A stretch of 64,000 bases of DNA from the NCBI GenBank assembly GCA_022925895.1, contig JAKSYS010000001.1:558001-622000 (forward strand), in the 5' to 3' direction. This document shows positions 1-11,333 of the stretch, one piece after another. This DNA comes from Fragilaria crotonensis (Eukaryota > Bacillariophyta > Fragilariophyceae > Fragilariales > Fragilariaceae). A model generated the notes under the pieces. The model was not told the DNA's origin and ran no database searches. It worked only from the letters and a program-made list of their open reading frames with translations. The first letter of the stretch is position 1, and the number at the start of each line of letters is the position of its first letter. The translations under genes and the position numbers were made by a program.

Positions 1-3000
1 CAACCCGGAGAAACTGACGATGGCAACAACTTCGTCGATAGTGACAACGCCTCCATCTCTGGGTCCGTCAAGGACGACAGCCAAACACCTCTTGTTGGTG
101 TCAAGATTTCGTTGAGTAATTCGACTGGCGTTGTTGCCACCACGCTGACGGATGCTGGGGGCTTGTACGAGTTCACGGGCTTGGAGCCTGGCCCATACAC
201 GGTGACTGAAACGAACCCTGATGGATACAAGACTGACATCAGCGATGGCGATACCAGCTTCGACGGTGACGCAACTGATGGTGTTCTTACGCCCCCTGAT
301 AATGCCATCTCTGTGACTCTTATGCCAAGCGAGGCGGACGCGAATAACGACTTCGTGGACAGCAACAAGGGCAGCATTTCGGGCCGCGTTGTCGATGACA
401 AGTTGAATCCGCTTGCGGCTGTGATCCTCAGTCTGAATCAGGGAACGACTACTGTTGCGACAACTGTGACCGCCGCTGATGGTTCATACAAGTTCACCGG
501 GGTTGCACCTGGTGATTACTCCGTGATCGAGATCAACCCTGATGGCTATCCAAGTAATGTTCGCGATGGTGACACGGATCCCGACGGCGATATTGGTGAC
601 GCAGACACAACTCCCGACAACTCAATTCTTGTGACAGTTGAGCCTAGTGAGGATGACGTTGGCAACGACTTTGTCGACAGCAACAACGGTTCGATTTCGG
701 GTAGTGTGAAGGACGACAACGGCAATCCAATCCCCGGAGTGACGGTGGCGTTGGTTGACAACAATGGCATCACTGTGGATACCGCAACGACGAATGCCGG
801 TGGCGGATATGTGTTCAACGAGGTTGAGCCAGGCCAGTACACTGTGGTTGAGACGCAACCAGCGGGTTACCCTAACAGTGTCAGTGATTACGATGAAGAT
901 CCTGACGGTGATGCTGAAGATGTTGATAAAACAGTGGACAACAAGATCAATGTCACGCTCAAGGCAGGCGAAGCCGACAAGGAGAACAATTTCGTTGACA
1001 GTGACAACGGCAGTATCTCTGGTAGCGTGTTCGATGACAATGGTAACAGCCTTCCAGGTGTCGTTATTACCTTGCTCGATGGTAATCTTGATGTTGTTCA
1101 GACCACGACAACTGATGGAATTGGAGCGTACAAGTTTTCAGAGGTCGAACCCGGCAGCTACACCGTCGTTGAGGTTAACCCTCCTGGATTCCCAAGTGAC
1201 TTGAGCGACTATGATAACACTCCGGATGGCGATGTTGGCGACAGCAATACTGATGTCGACAACACGATTCCTGTGACTTTGAAGCCCGGCGAAAACGACG
1301 ACGGCAACAACTTCGTTGACGGAAACAATGCTGCTATTTCTGGAACCGTGAAGGATGACGAGGGCAAGCCCTTGTCAATGTGAAGATTGAATTGCTCCAA
1401 GGTAGCACCGTCATCAGCAGCACGTTGACGAATGATATCGGTAACTACACTTTCAGCGACGTCGAGCCTGGTGACTATGTTGTGAAGGAGACCAATCCCG
1501 TGGACTATCCGAAGAACTTGAGTGATGGGGACGTCAGCGACGACGGAGATGCAGATGACTTGTCCACCACGCCTGATAACTTGATCAAGGTAACCCTGAA
1601 GCCTGGTGAGCTTGATTCTGACAATGACTTTGTTGACAGCAACAACGGATCTATTTCTGGGACCGTGAAGGATGATGAGGGTAAGCCACTTGCTGGTGTC
1701 GAGATCGAGTTGCAGAAGCCGGATGGAACTGTTGTTGCAACCACCACTACCGGAACCAATGGAGCTTACATTCCCTGACGTGGAGCCTGGTTCGTACGTG
1801 TTGGTGGAGAAGAATCCAGCCGGATATCCTGGTGATGTGAGCGACTACGACACGACGCCGGATGGTGATGCCGGAGAGGGCGTTGTGAATGCTGACAACA
1901 AGATTCCTGTCACCCTTGAGCCTGCTGAAGATGACAATGGCAACAACTTTGTGGACAGCAACAACGGCTTGATTTCTGGAACCGTGAAGGATGACCAGGG
2001 CAATGTGTTGCCAGGAGTGAAGGTGGAACTTTTGAACCCCGACAAGAGTGTGTTGAAGAGCACAGTGACTGACTCGAGTGGTTTCTATGTGTTTACCGAG
2101 GTGGAGCCAGGCACGTACGATATCAAGGAGACGAATCCTTCGGGTTTCCCACTGAATGTGAGCGACTATGACGCTAGTGACGACGGTGATGCCGCCGATT
2201 CCGACAGAACAGTGGACGATCTCATCGGGGTCACCCTGAAGCCAGGCGAGGAGGATACGGACAACAACTTTGTCGACAGCAACAACGGTGCCATCACCGG
2301 AACAGTGAAGGATGACAACGGCAATCCAATTGCCGGTGTTCTGATTGAGCTGCAACGCATCGACGGTGCCACGGCGACTGTTGTTGGCACGACGACGACG
2401 GACTCCAACGGAGCGTACGATTTCAGCGAAGTTGAGCCTGGCACGTATAAGGTTGTTGAGACGAATCTCGCGACGTACCCAGACAATGTTAGTGATTATG
2501 ATACTACACCTGATTCAGATCCTCTGGATCTTTCGAAGATCGTCGACGACGTTGTTGATGTGAAGTTGAATCCTGGTGAGACCGATACTGGCAACGACTT
2601 TGTTGACAGTGACAACGGCAAGATTACCGGAATCGTGACCGACGACAAATTGATTCCGCTCAGCAGCGTTTTGCTGACACTGAAGAACTCGACGGGTGCC
2701 GTTGTGTCGACAACGGTGACGAACGGCAACGGCATTTACGTCTTCGATAACGTAGAACCCGGCAACTACACAGTGGTGGAGACCAACCCTGATGAATATC
2801 CGGCCGATCTGTTTGACAAGGATTTCACCAATGACTCTGATCCGACGGATAGCGACACTACTGTTGACAATATCATCGGTGTGACCGTGCAGCCTGGAGA
2901 AACTGACGATGGCAACAACTTCATGGATAGCAACCTCGGTACAATCTCTGGATCTGTCAAAGATGACGACGACAGTCCGCTTGCTGGCGTGAAGATTACA

Positions 3001-6000
3001 TTGAATGATTCGACTGGCGTTGTTGCCACCACGCTGACTGATGCTCAAGGCTTGTACGAGTTTACGGGCTTGGTACCTGGGTCATACACGGTGACTGAAA
3101 CGAACCCTGATGGATACAAGACTGACATCAGCGATGGCGATACCAGTTTCGACAGTGATGCTACGGATGGTGTTCTTACTCCTGACAATACCATCTCTGT
3201 GACTCTTTTGCCGAGCGAGACGGACGCGAACAACGACTTTGTGGACAGCAACAAGGGTAGCATTTCTGGCAGCGTTTTCGATGACAAGTTGAACCCGCTT
3301 GCGGCTGTGATCCTCACATTGAATCAGGAACGACTACTGTTGCGACAACTGTGACCGCCGCTGATGGTTCATACAAGTTCACCGGGGTTGTACCTGGTGA
3401 TTACTCCGTGATCGAGATCAACCCTGTTGGCTATCCAAGTAATGTTCGCGATGGCGACACGGATCCCGACGGCGATATTGGTGACACAGACACAACTCCC
3501 GACAACTCAATTCTTGTGACAGTTGAGCCTAGTGAGGATGACGTTGGCAACGACTTTGTCGACAGCAACAACGGTTCGATTTCGGGTAGTGTGAAGGACG
3601 ACAACGGTGATGGTATTCCAGGCGTGACTGTGACCTTGTTAGACAGCAATGATGACGTTGTGGGTACGGCAACGACGATTAGTGATGGTGGTTACGTGTT
3701 CAACGACGTTGAGCCAGGCGACTATACGGTGGTTGAGACACAGCCAGAGGGCTTTCCTGACAGCCTTAGTGACAAGGACAATACCCCGGAAGACAGTGAC
3801 GTATTTGACACGAACCAAACAGTGGACAATAAGATTGGTGTTTCGTTGTCCCCCGGTGAATCCGACGACGGAAATGACTTTGTTGACAGCAACGACGGAT
3901 CTATTTCTGGATTTGTCAAGGACGACAATGGCAATCCTTTGAAGACTGTCACCATCTTCCTTTTCAAGAACAACACTGTGGTCGCGACCACCAAAACCGA
4001 CTCGGTTGGATTTTATATCTTCAACAATGTGGAACCGGGTGATTATGATTTGGTTGAAATCAACCCTCCTGGTTTCCCAAGTAGCTTGAGTGACTACGAT
4101 AACAGTCCCGATGGCGATGCTGGTGATAGTGATACTGTGGTGGACGACACCATTTCTGTGACGTTGTTGCCAAGTGAGGACGACACTGACAATAACTTCG
4201 TTGACAGCGACCGCGGTTCGATCTCAGGTTCTGTGAAGGATGAGAAGGGAACGCCGTTGGTCGGTGTTACTGTCGTTCTGAAGTTGCCCGATGGCACCGT
4301 CATTGATACAGTGACGACCAGTCCATCAGGAGGGTACACCTTCAACAATGTGGACCCTGGAGATTACGTCGTGGAGGAAACCAACCCAGATGGATATCCT
4401 AAGGATGTGAGCGATGGCGACGATCTCCCCGACGGTGACGTTGACGACAGTGACAAGAATCCCGACAACCAGATCAAGGTGACTCTTACAGAAGGCGAGA
4501 ATGACGATGGAAATAATTTTGTTGACAGTAACAAGGGATCTATTTCTGGGACCGTGAAGGATGACGAGGGTAAGCCACTTGCTGGTGTCGAGATCGAGTT
4601 GCAGAAACCGGATGGAACTGTTGTTGCGACCACCACTTCCGGTACCAATGGAGTGTATACATTCCCCGGTGTGGAGCCTGGTTCGTACGTTGTGGTGGAG
4701 AAGAATCCAGCCGGATATCCTGGTGATGTGAGCGACTACGACACGACGCCGGATGGTGATGCCGGAGAGGGCGTTGTGAACGCTGACAACAAGATTCCTG
4801 TCACCCTTGAGCCTGCTGAAGATGACACTGGCAACAACTTTGTGGACAGCAACAACGGCTTGATTTCTGGAACCGTGAAGGATGACCAGGGCAACGTGTT
4901 GCCAGGAGTGAAGGTGGAACTGCTGAACCCCGACAAGAGTGTGTTGAAGAGCACAGTGAGTGACTCGAATGGTTTCTATGTGTTTACCGAGGTGGAGCCA
5001 GGCGCGTACGATATCAAGGAGACGAATCCTTCGGGTTTCCCACTGAATGTGAGCGACTACGACGCCAGTAACGACGGTGATGCCACCGATTCCGACAGAA
5101 CAGTGGACAATCTGATCGGGGTGACATTGAAGCCCGGCGAGAAGGATACGGACAACAACTTTGTCGACAGCAACAACGGTGCCATCACCGGAAGAGTGAA
5201 GGATGACAACGGCAATCCGATTGCCGGCGTTCCGATTGAGCTACAGCTAATCGATGGTGCCACAACGACTGTTGTTGGCACCACAACGACAGACTCGAGC
5301 GGGTCGTACAGTTTTGTTGGTGTCGAGCCTGGCACCTATAAGGTTGTGGAGAGCAACCTTCCCGCCTACCCAGATGATGTTAGTGATTATGATGCCATCC
5401 CTGATGGAGACGCCACGGATCTGAACGCGACGGTCGACAACAGCGTTGGCGTGACGGTTGAAGCCGGAGAAACTGATGCAGGAAACGACTTTGTTGATAG
5501 TGACAATGGTGTTATTAGTGGAAGTGTGACCGACGACAATGGGGCGCCTATTCCCGGGACACCGATCACGTTGAAGGACTCGGACGGTAACGTTGTTTTG
5601 ACGACTGTGACAGACAGCAACGGCAAGTATGTATTTGAGGACCTCGAACCTGGTGACTATTCGATAATCGAGTCGAATTTGCCTGAATTCCCTGGTGATT
5701 TGAGCGACTATGACACTATTCCTGACGGCGATACGCCAGATTCGAACAAAACCACGGACAACGTGATCGGAGTGACGATCAAACCTGGCGAGAAGGATTT
5801 GGGCAACAACTTCGTTGACACGAACAACGGCTCCGTTTCCGGTACAGTAACTGACGACGATGGCAAACCTTTGACTGGCGTTCCTGTGCAGCTTTTGAAT
5901 CCTGATGGAAGTGTGATTGCATCAAGCACAACTGACAGCAACGGTGTTTACATTTTCACCGATGTGGAACCTGGCACATATTCAGTGAAGGAGTCCAATC

Positions 6001-8519
6001 CAGTTACCCATCCGTTGGATGTGAGTGATTACGACACTTCTCCCGACGGTGACTCCACTGACACTGACACGAAGGTGGACAATATCATCGGAGTGACTGT
6101 TACACCGAGTGAACAAGATGACGGCAATGACTTCGTTGATAGCAACAAGGGATCAATCACTGGTAGTGTGACTGATGAGCAGGGCGAGCCTTTGAAGGAC
6201 GTGACACTCACTTTGACCAAGCCTGATGGAAGTACTGTGACCACTGTGACGGATAGCAACGGTGAATACACCTTTGTTGGTCTCCCGCCCGGCACATACA
6301 CATTAACCGAGACCAACCCTCCCGGTTCTCTGATGTGAGCGACTATGATGAGACCCAGATGGTGATGTTGGCGATGCCAACACTGTGCCTGACAACAAGA
6401 TTGTTGTGACCATCACTCCTGGCGAGAAGGACGGCGGCAACAACTTTGTTGATACACTCGATTCGTCTGCGCCCAGCGCGAGCCCTGTGACTCCTGTGCC
6501 AACTGCCCCTCTAACAGGATCAGTGTCTGGTTCCGTGACGGACGACGACGGCAAGCCGATCAAGGATGTTCCTTTGGTGTTGCAGACCCCGACTGGCGAA
6601 GTGATCGCAACGACGACCACGAATGATTTGGGTGAATACGTGTTCACCAACATTCCTCCTGGCGACTACAACATTGTGGAGTCCGAGCTTCCGTTGTACC
6701 CCGTGGACGTCAGCGATTACGACAGCACACCAGACGGTGACTCCACTGATGCTGACACCAAGGTAGACAACATCATCGGTGTGACTCTCAAGCCTCAAGA
6801 AGTTGATGGCGGCAACAATTTCGTTGACAGCGACAAGGGATCGATCACCGGAAGTGTCACTGATGAGGTCGGTGAGCCTCTGAAGAATGTGACTCACCTT
6901 GACCAAGCCTGATGGAAGCACTGTGACCACCGTGACGGACAGCAACGGTGAATACACCTTTGTTGGTCTTCCACCTGGAAACTACACGTTGACCGAGACC
7001 AACCCTCCCGGATACTCTGATGTGAGCGACTATGATGAGACTCCAGATGGTGATGCGGGTGATAGCAACACAGTGCCCGACAACAAGATTGTGATTTCTG
7101 TTTCTCCGGGCGAAAAGGACACTGGCAACAACTTCATTGACACTCTCGAATCGTCGGCACCCAGCGCCAGCCCAGTGACCCCTGTCCCAACTGCTCCTCT
7201 TACTGGCTCCGTGACGGGTTCGGTGACGGACGACGACGGCAAGCCAATCAAGGATGTTCCTTTGGTGTTGCAGACCCCGACTGGCGAAGTGATCGCAACA
7301 ACGACCACGAATGATTTGGGTGAATACGTGTTTACCAACATTGCTCCTGGCAACTACACCGTTGTGGAGCCCGTTCTTCCGTTGTTCCCTGTGGATGTCA
7401 GCGATTACGACACCGCTCCGGACGGCGACGTGCCTGATGCCGACACCAAGGTGGACAATATCATTGGTGTGACTGTCAAGCCTCAAGAAGTTGATCGTGG
7501 CAACAATTTCGTTGACAGCGACAAGGGATCTATCACCGGAAGCGTCACTGATGAGGTCGGTGAGCCTCTAAAGAACGTGACCCTCACCTTGACCAAGCCT
7601 GATGGAAGCACGGTGACCACCGTGACGGACAGCAACGGTGAATACACGTTCGTTGGTCTTCCACCTGGAAACTATACGTTGACCGAGACCAACCCTCCCG
7701 GATACTCTGATGTGAGCGACTATGATGAGAACCCCGATGGTGATGCGGATGATGGCAACACCGTCCCTGACAACAAGATTGTGATTACCATCACTCCTGG
7801 TGAGAAGGACAAGGGCAACAACTTCATTGACACACTCGATTCGTCTGCGCCTAGCGCCAGCCCAGTGACCCCTGTCCCAACTGCTCCTCTTACTGGCTCT
7901 GTGACGGGTTCGGTGACGGACGACGACGGCAAGCCAATCAAGGATGTTCCTTTGGTGTTGCAGACCCCGACTGGCGAAGTGATCGCAACAACGACCACGA
8001 ATGATTTGGGTGAATACGTGTTTACCAACATTCCTCCTGGCGAACTACAACATTGTGGAGCCCGTTCTTCCGTTGTTCCCTGTGGATGTCAGCGATTACG
8101 ACACCACTCCAGATGGCGACGTGCCTGATGCCGACACCAAGGTGGACAATATCATTGGTGTGACTGTCAAGCCTCAAGAAGTTGATAGTGGCAACAATTT
8201 CGTTGACAGCGACAAGGGATCTATCACCGGAAGCGTCACTGATGAGGTCGGTGAGCCTCTAAAGAACGTGACCCTCACCTTGACCAAGCCTGATGGAAGC
8301 ACTGTGACCACCGTGACGGACAGCAATGGTGAATACACGTTCGTTGGTCTTCCACCTGGAAACTATACGTTGACCGAGACCAACCCTCCCGGATACTCTG
8401 ATGTGAGCGACTATGACGAGGACCCAGATGGTGATGACGGGGATGCCAACACAGAACCTGACAACGATTGTTGTGACCATTGCTCCTGGCGAGAAGGACA
8501 ATGGCAACAACTTTGTTGA
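1..8519 (+). repeat. Tandem array of about 26 SdrD-B-like coding repeats with a 2.88 kb higher-order period
   Basis: Single units are about 300-345 bp. Above them is a larger period: the unit starting near 112 recurs near 3010, the one near 361 recurs near 3243, and the one near 1651 recurs near 4530, all with offsets of about 2.88-2.90 kb and near-identical sequence. A block of about nine units has therefore been duplicated as a whole. Units outside the duplicated block are more diverged from each other. Confidence 0.85.
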
Positions 8520-9795
8520 TCGGCTGCCAATTCCGGATTCTACACGTGCGCCGACGTCTGCGCCAATTCCGCGTGGCTCTCCCATTTCTCCTCCTGATTT
8601 CTGTGCCATAGTTCCTGATCCAACGTGTAAATTGTGCGCCCCTTCGCGTTCGTTGGGTACGTGGAAGTTTCGCTTCTGTTCAGAGTTATTTCTTGCTTCT
8701 AACTCTTTTCTTTGCTTAGATTATTGCAATGTTAGTGAGTCATTCCCAACGTTGATTCAGAACCGCACTGTCGCTGTTCGTAGCAACCCTACGGCTGTGG
8801 CGACTGAAGGGTACTGGTTCCATTACCTCGAAGATAAGGTTGCGGCCTATCTTCTCACTGTCGAGCAAGAGGTATCGGCTCCAGAAATATTCTGCTGCGT
8901 CACGAGTGCCTCAGAGTTGAGCTCTTGCTTTTTGTATGATGTGCCTCCTTCTGTTGATGGTGTGGTTATCAAAGCCACGAACTTCCATTCTAGTCAAGGT
9001 GTCTACGTCCTTGTGCCCAATCCGGCTGGCAATGGCACTATCAATTTGCTCGATAACTCTATCATCACATATGCCGAGGTCGTTGCGGAGCTCTCGTTAA
9101 TGCAGGCTACGAAGATCATTGTTGAGGAGTTCGTCGGTACTAGCCTTCCGACGGAATACAAGTTCCACGTCGTCAACGGCGATGTCGTTGCGATTGATAT
9201 CATCACAGGCCGTGGTGCTGATTGTCCTTGCTACGCTGTCGTTGACAAGAACTGGAATCGCCTTGATCAATTTGGTTGCTTTGAACCCGGTGGCATTGGA
9301 AATGTTGAAGCCAACGGATGTACTTCAATTGATTTCATAACCGGAAGGCGTCGTGCCGGCCCTGTGAAGAAGAATTTGTACATCTGTGACGATGACAGCA
9401 TTCCTTCGGATTTGGACGAATGCCTTAAGCAAGAAATGCTGACGATTGCCTTGGAAGCTGGGGCAAGAATCGGTGTATACATTCGCGTTGACATGTTTGT
9501 TGTTGGTGGCAAGGTCTACGTCCAGGAGTACACCACTAACCACATGAATGGGTTGCGTCACTGTGCTGCCAAGTTCGACCCGCTGACTGGTTGCATTGAT
9601 AGTTGCTTCATTGGTCGTGCCTGGAATGCAGCTGGTGCCCCATATGGTGGAGTTCCCACAACTGTGCCTTCCGCGTTGACTGGCTTTTATGCACTCACAC
9701 CGCAGCAGCAGTGCGACTTGTTGATTGGTGTACAGCCTCCTGTTCATGACTCCACTTGCACTGTAGGTACCGCGCCACCTAAGCCTTTCCCCTAA
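1..9795 (+). CDS. Giant SdrD-B/Cna-B-like repeat protein with C-terminal ATP-grasp-like domain (5' end outside window)
   Basis: The gene enters the window already open and ends at the TAA at 9793. From 1 to about 8520 it encodes beta-sandwich repeats of about 105-115 residues. Each carries a G-S-[IV]-[ST]-G start, a [YF]-x-F-x-x-[VL]-x-P-G-x-Y core, an acidic D-Y-D-x-x-P-D-G-D loop and an N-[ND]-F-[VIM]-D end, of which I count 27. This is the pattern of SdrD B / Cna-B-like domains; the Asp-rich loops are likely calcium sites. From about 8740 a unique cysteine-containing C-terminal domain resembles ATP-grasp enzymes of the TupA type. An adhesive or cell-wall role is an inference from the repeats. 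The reading frame changes eight times (about 1376, 1768, 3329, 6320, 6353, 6896, 8043, 8467), always inside near-identical repeats and never in the unique C-terminus. The signal peptide, if any, lies upstream of the window. Confidence 0.85.
6131..8519 (+). repeat. Two-domain, 690 bp higher-order repeat with Ser/Pro/Thr linkers
   Basis: The 3' end of the array has its own period of about 689-690 bp (230 residues): the same junction occurs at 6831, 7520 and 8210. Each period holds two B-like domains joined by a linker rich in Ser, Ala, Pro and Thr ([18 protein letters not shown]) that is absent from the upstream units. The linker looks like an extended, possibly glycosylated spacer. Confidence 0.8.
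8657..8719 (+). other. Probable 63 nt in-frame intron in the SD-repeat gene
   Basis: GTACGT donor at 8657, pyrimidine-rich tract and TTGCTTAG acceptor ending at 8719. The length is a multiple of three and contains no stop, so the reading frame is open either way. Removal joins S-R-S-L to D-Y-C-N-V. It lies exactly between the repeat array and the ATP-grasp-like domain, which suggests a domain-fusion border. Confidence 0.6.
8740..9792 (+). other. ATP-grasp-like (TupA-type) domain of the SD-repeat protein
   Basis: Readable signatures, in order: V-I-K-A followed by S-S-Q-G-V-Y-V-L, fitting the ATP-binding Lys and small-residue loop; K-I-I-V-E-E-F-V-G, fitting the hinge strand; [19 protein letters not shown]; then [19 protein letters not shown]-x-N-x-M-N-G, fitting the metal-binding Asp/Glu/Asn strand pair. 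This order matches my recollection of TupA-like ATP-grasp ligases. The substrate cannot be told. Several Cys residues are compatible with a secreted, disulfide-bonded domain. Confidence 0.6.
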
Positions 9796-10490
9796 TCAGA
9801 ACGATAACGTTTGAATGCGATTCACAATGCGATATGAACATGAGTGAATTTTAGGTTACATAATAAGTATATAATTCTGGAGTATATTGTGTATTCACAT
9901 CTCCTGCTCCCGCATTTGTGTTGTTCTGGAGAGCCCTCTTCGATATGCGAGTATACTTCCGTTTATTTGGAACGTGAGGCGGTGCGTCCTCATGCCATTG
10001 CTGGTGGCGGCGCTGCAGCCTGCAGTCCGTTAAAAGTTAAAACTCTATGAATGGGATACAATGTGAGTCGTGAACTATGAAGGGGGGGAAATAGGCTTCG
10101 CATTGCTGATGTACGCAAGTACACTGCATTCAGGCAGTACACTCCGAGTACTCCTGTACACCTGTACTAGTACCCCTGTACCAGTAAAAGTCAGGACTCA
10201 GGACCTGTGGCGATTGACTCATGCTACCGCCCTAATTGGTACAGTACTCCAGTAGAGTGCTGTAGAACTCAGTACTGGTTGAACAGAAGTGTAGACAGTT
10301 TCAAAAGTCTACGGTACAAGTACTAGCAAGAGTGGTATTGCCATTGCTCCAAGTACTCGTTACTCTGTAGTGAAGTACTACTAGTACTTGCTACTACTAC
10401 TTGCTATGGCCTGAATCAGCAACCTTGTTGTTGCGTCTCATCGACACTACAACCCATTTGTCAAGAAAGGTTCTATACCACCATACCACC
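9796..10490. other. Intergenic region with GTAC-rich island
   Basis: No supported gene. From about 10108 to 10400 the sequence is saturated with GTAC, AGTAC and GTACT words, several forming short palindromes such as GTACTAGTAC. It lies just upstream of the J-domain gene. Confidence 0.7.
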
Positions 10491-11120
10491 ATGCTTTCCA
10501 ATGCCGCAATAGCACCATCCGTACGAATCATGAACCGTTTGTCACCGTCGGTATCTGCATCAAATCTGTTCCGATGGTACACGTCACAATCTGTACTTTG
10601 CAACCCATCATCGTCGTGTCCGTATACCATCTTGGGCATCGACCTGCCGTCATCCGAATCTCGCCCCAAGTATTCTCTAGTCAAGGCTACCTTCATTGAA
10701 CGCGCGCTGGAACATCATCCCGATCGTCCCGGAGGAACTGTTGATCAGTTTCGAAAGATACGGCATGCCTTTGAATCCATACGTGAATTGTCCGATGGCA
10801 CGTCGCAAGTGATTGGCGACGGCTATTTCGACACGTCGTATAATGATTATGATGATTCCTCATTTAACGATTGGTTCTATCAAGAAACTGGAACAAGTTT
10901 GTCGTTTTACATGGATTCTGCGACTCGCAAGGAGGTGGCAGACGTGGTTACGTCCAACATGTCTCCAGGTGGATTGGACCGAGGAGGAATGTGGGAAATG
11001 GCTCGCATGATTGCACGAGAGGAGGAAGCCAAATCACTTGGTAATAACAGCCAAGTTGTTGAGATGCTGGGCGCAGGGGAGATCAAATCAAGTACCAGTC
11101 GGCGACAACGTAGGAGGTGA
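10491..11120 (+). CDS. J-domain (DnaJ-like) protein, probably mitochondrial
   Basis: The 209-residue protein starts at the first in-frame ATG, 10491. Its first 30 residues are rich in Ser, Arg and Ala with almost no acidic residues, as expected for a mitochondrial presequence. A compact J domain follows: Y-T-I-L-G-I, a helix leading to the diagnostic H-P-D (in H-H-P-D-R-P-G-G), then F-R-K-I-R-H-A-F-E. The protein would stimulate an Hsp70 partner. After the J domain there is an acidic Tyr/Asp stretch and a basic C-terminus ending in Q-R-R-R-R, with no zinc-finger or DnaJ C-terminal domains, so it is a class III J protein. It converges on the deoxyhypusine synthase gene, with 213 bp between the stops. 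Confidence 0.8.
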   Translation: MLSNAAIAPSVRIMNRLSPSVSASNLFRWYTSQSVLCNPSSSCPYTILGIDLPSSESRPKYSLVKATFIERALEHHPDRPGGTVDQFRKIRHAFESIRELSDGTSQVIGDGYFDTSYNDYDDSSFNDWFYQETGTSLSFYMDSATRKEVADVVTSNMSPGGLDRGGMWEMARMIAREEEAKSLGNNSQVVEMLGAGEIKSSTSRRQRRR

Positions 11121-11333
11121 AGCGTTTTGCTTGGGAAACGACATTATCCACCGGCAGCTCTACCTGTACTACCATTGGCTGCCCCGTCGGTGGCAACAAC
11201 CTAAAAGTGATAGTGGCCTCTGTGTTCTGAATCTCGACTTCATCTGCACCGACTGAAGTCCAAACGTTAACAATAATGTTCACATCGAGGAAGACCGATC
11301 CTTGATGACAACTTGGTAACCGTTTCGTAGCGT

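Noticed and set aside
546-8609. Many long minus-strand open frames opposite the repeat array
   Set aside because: They recur with the repeat period and mirror the coding strand; they are shadows of its Asp/Gly-rich codons.
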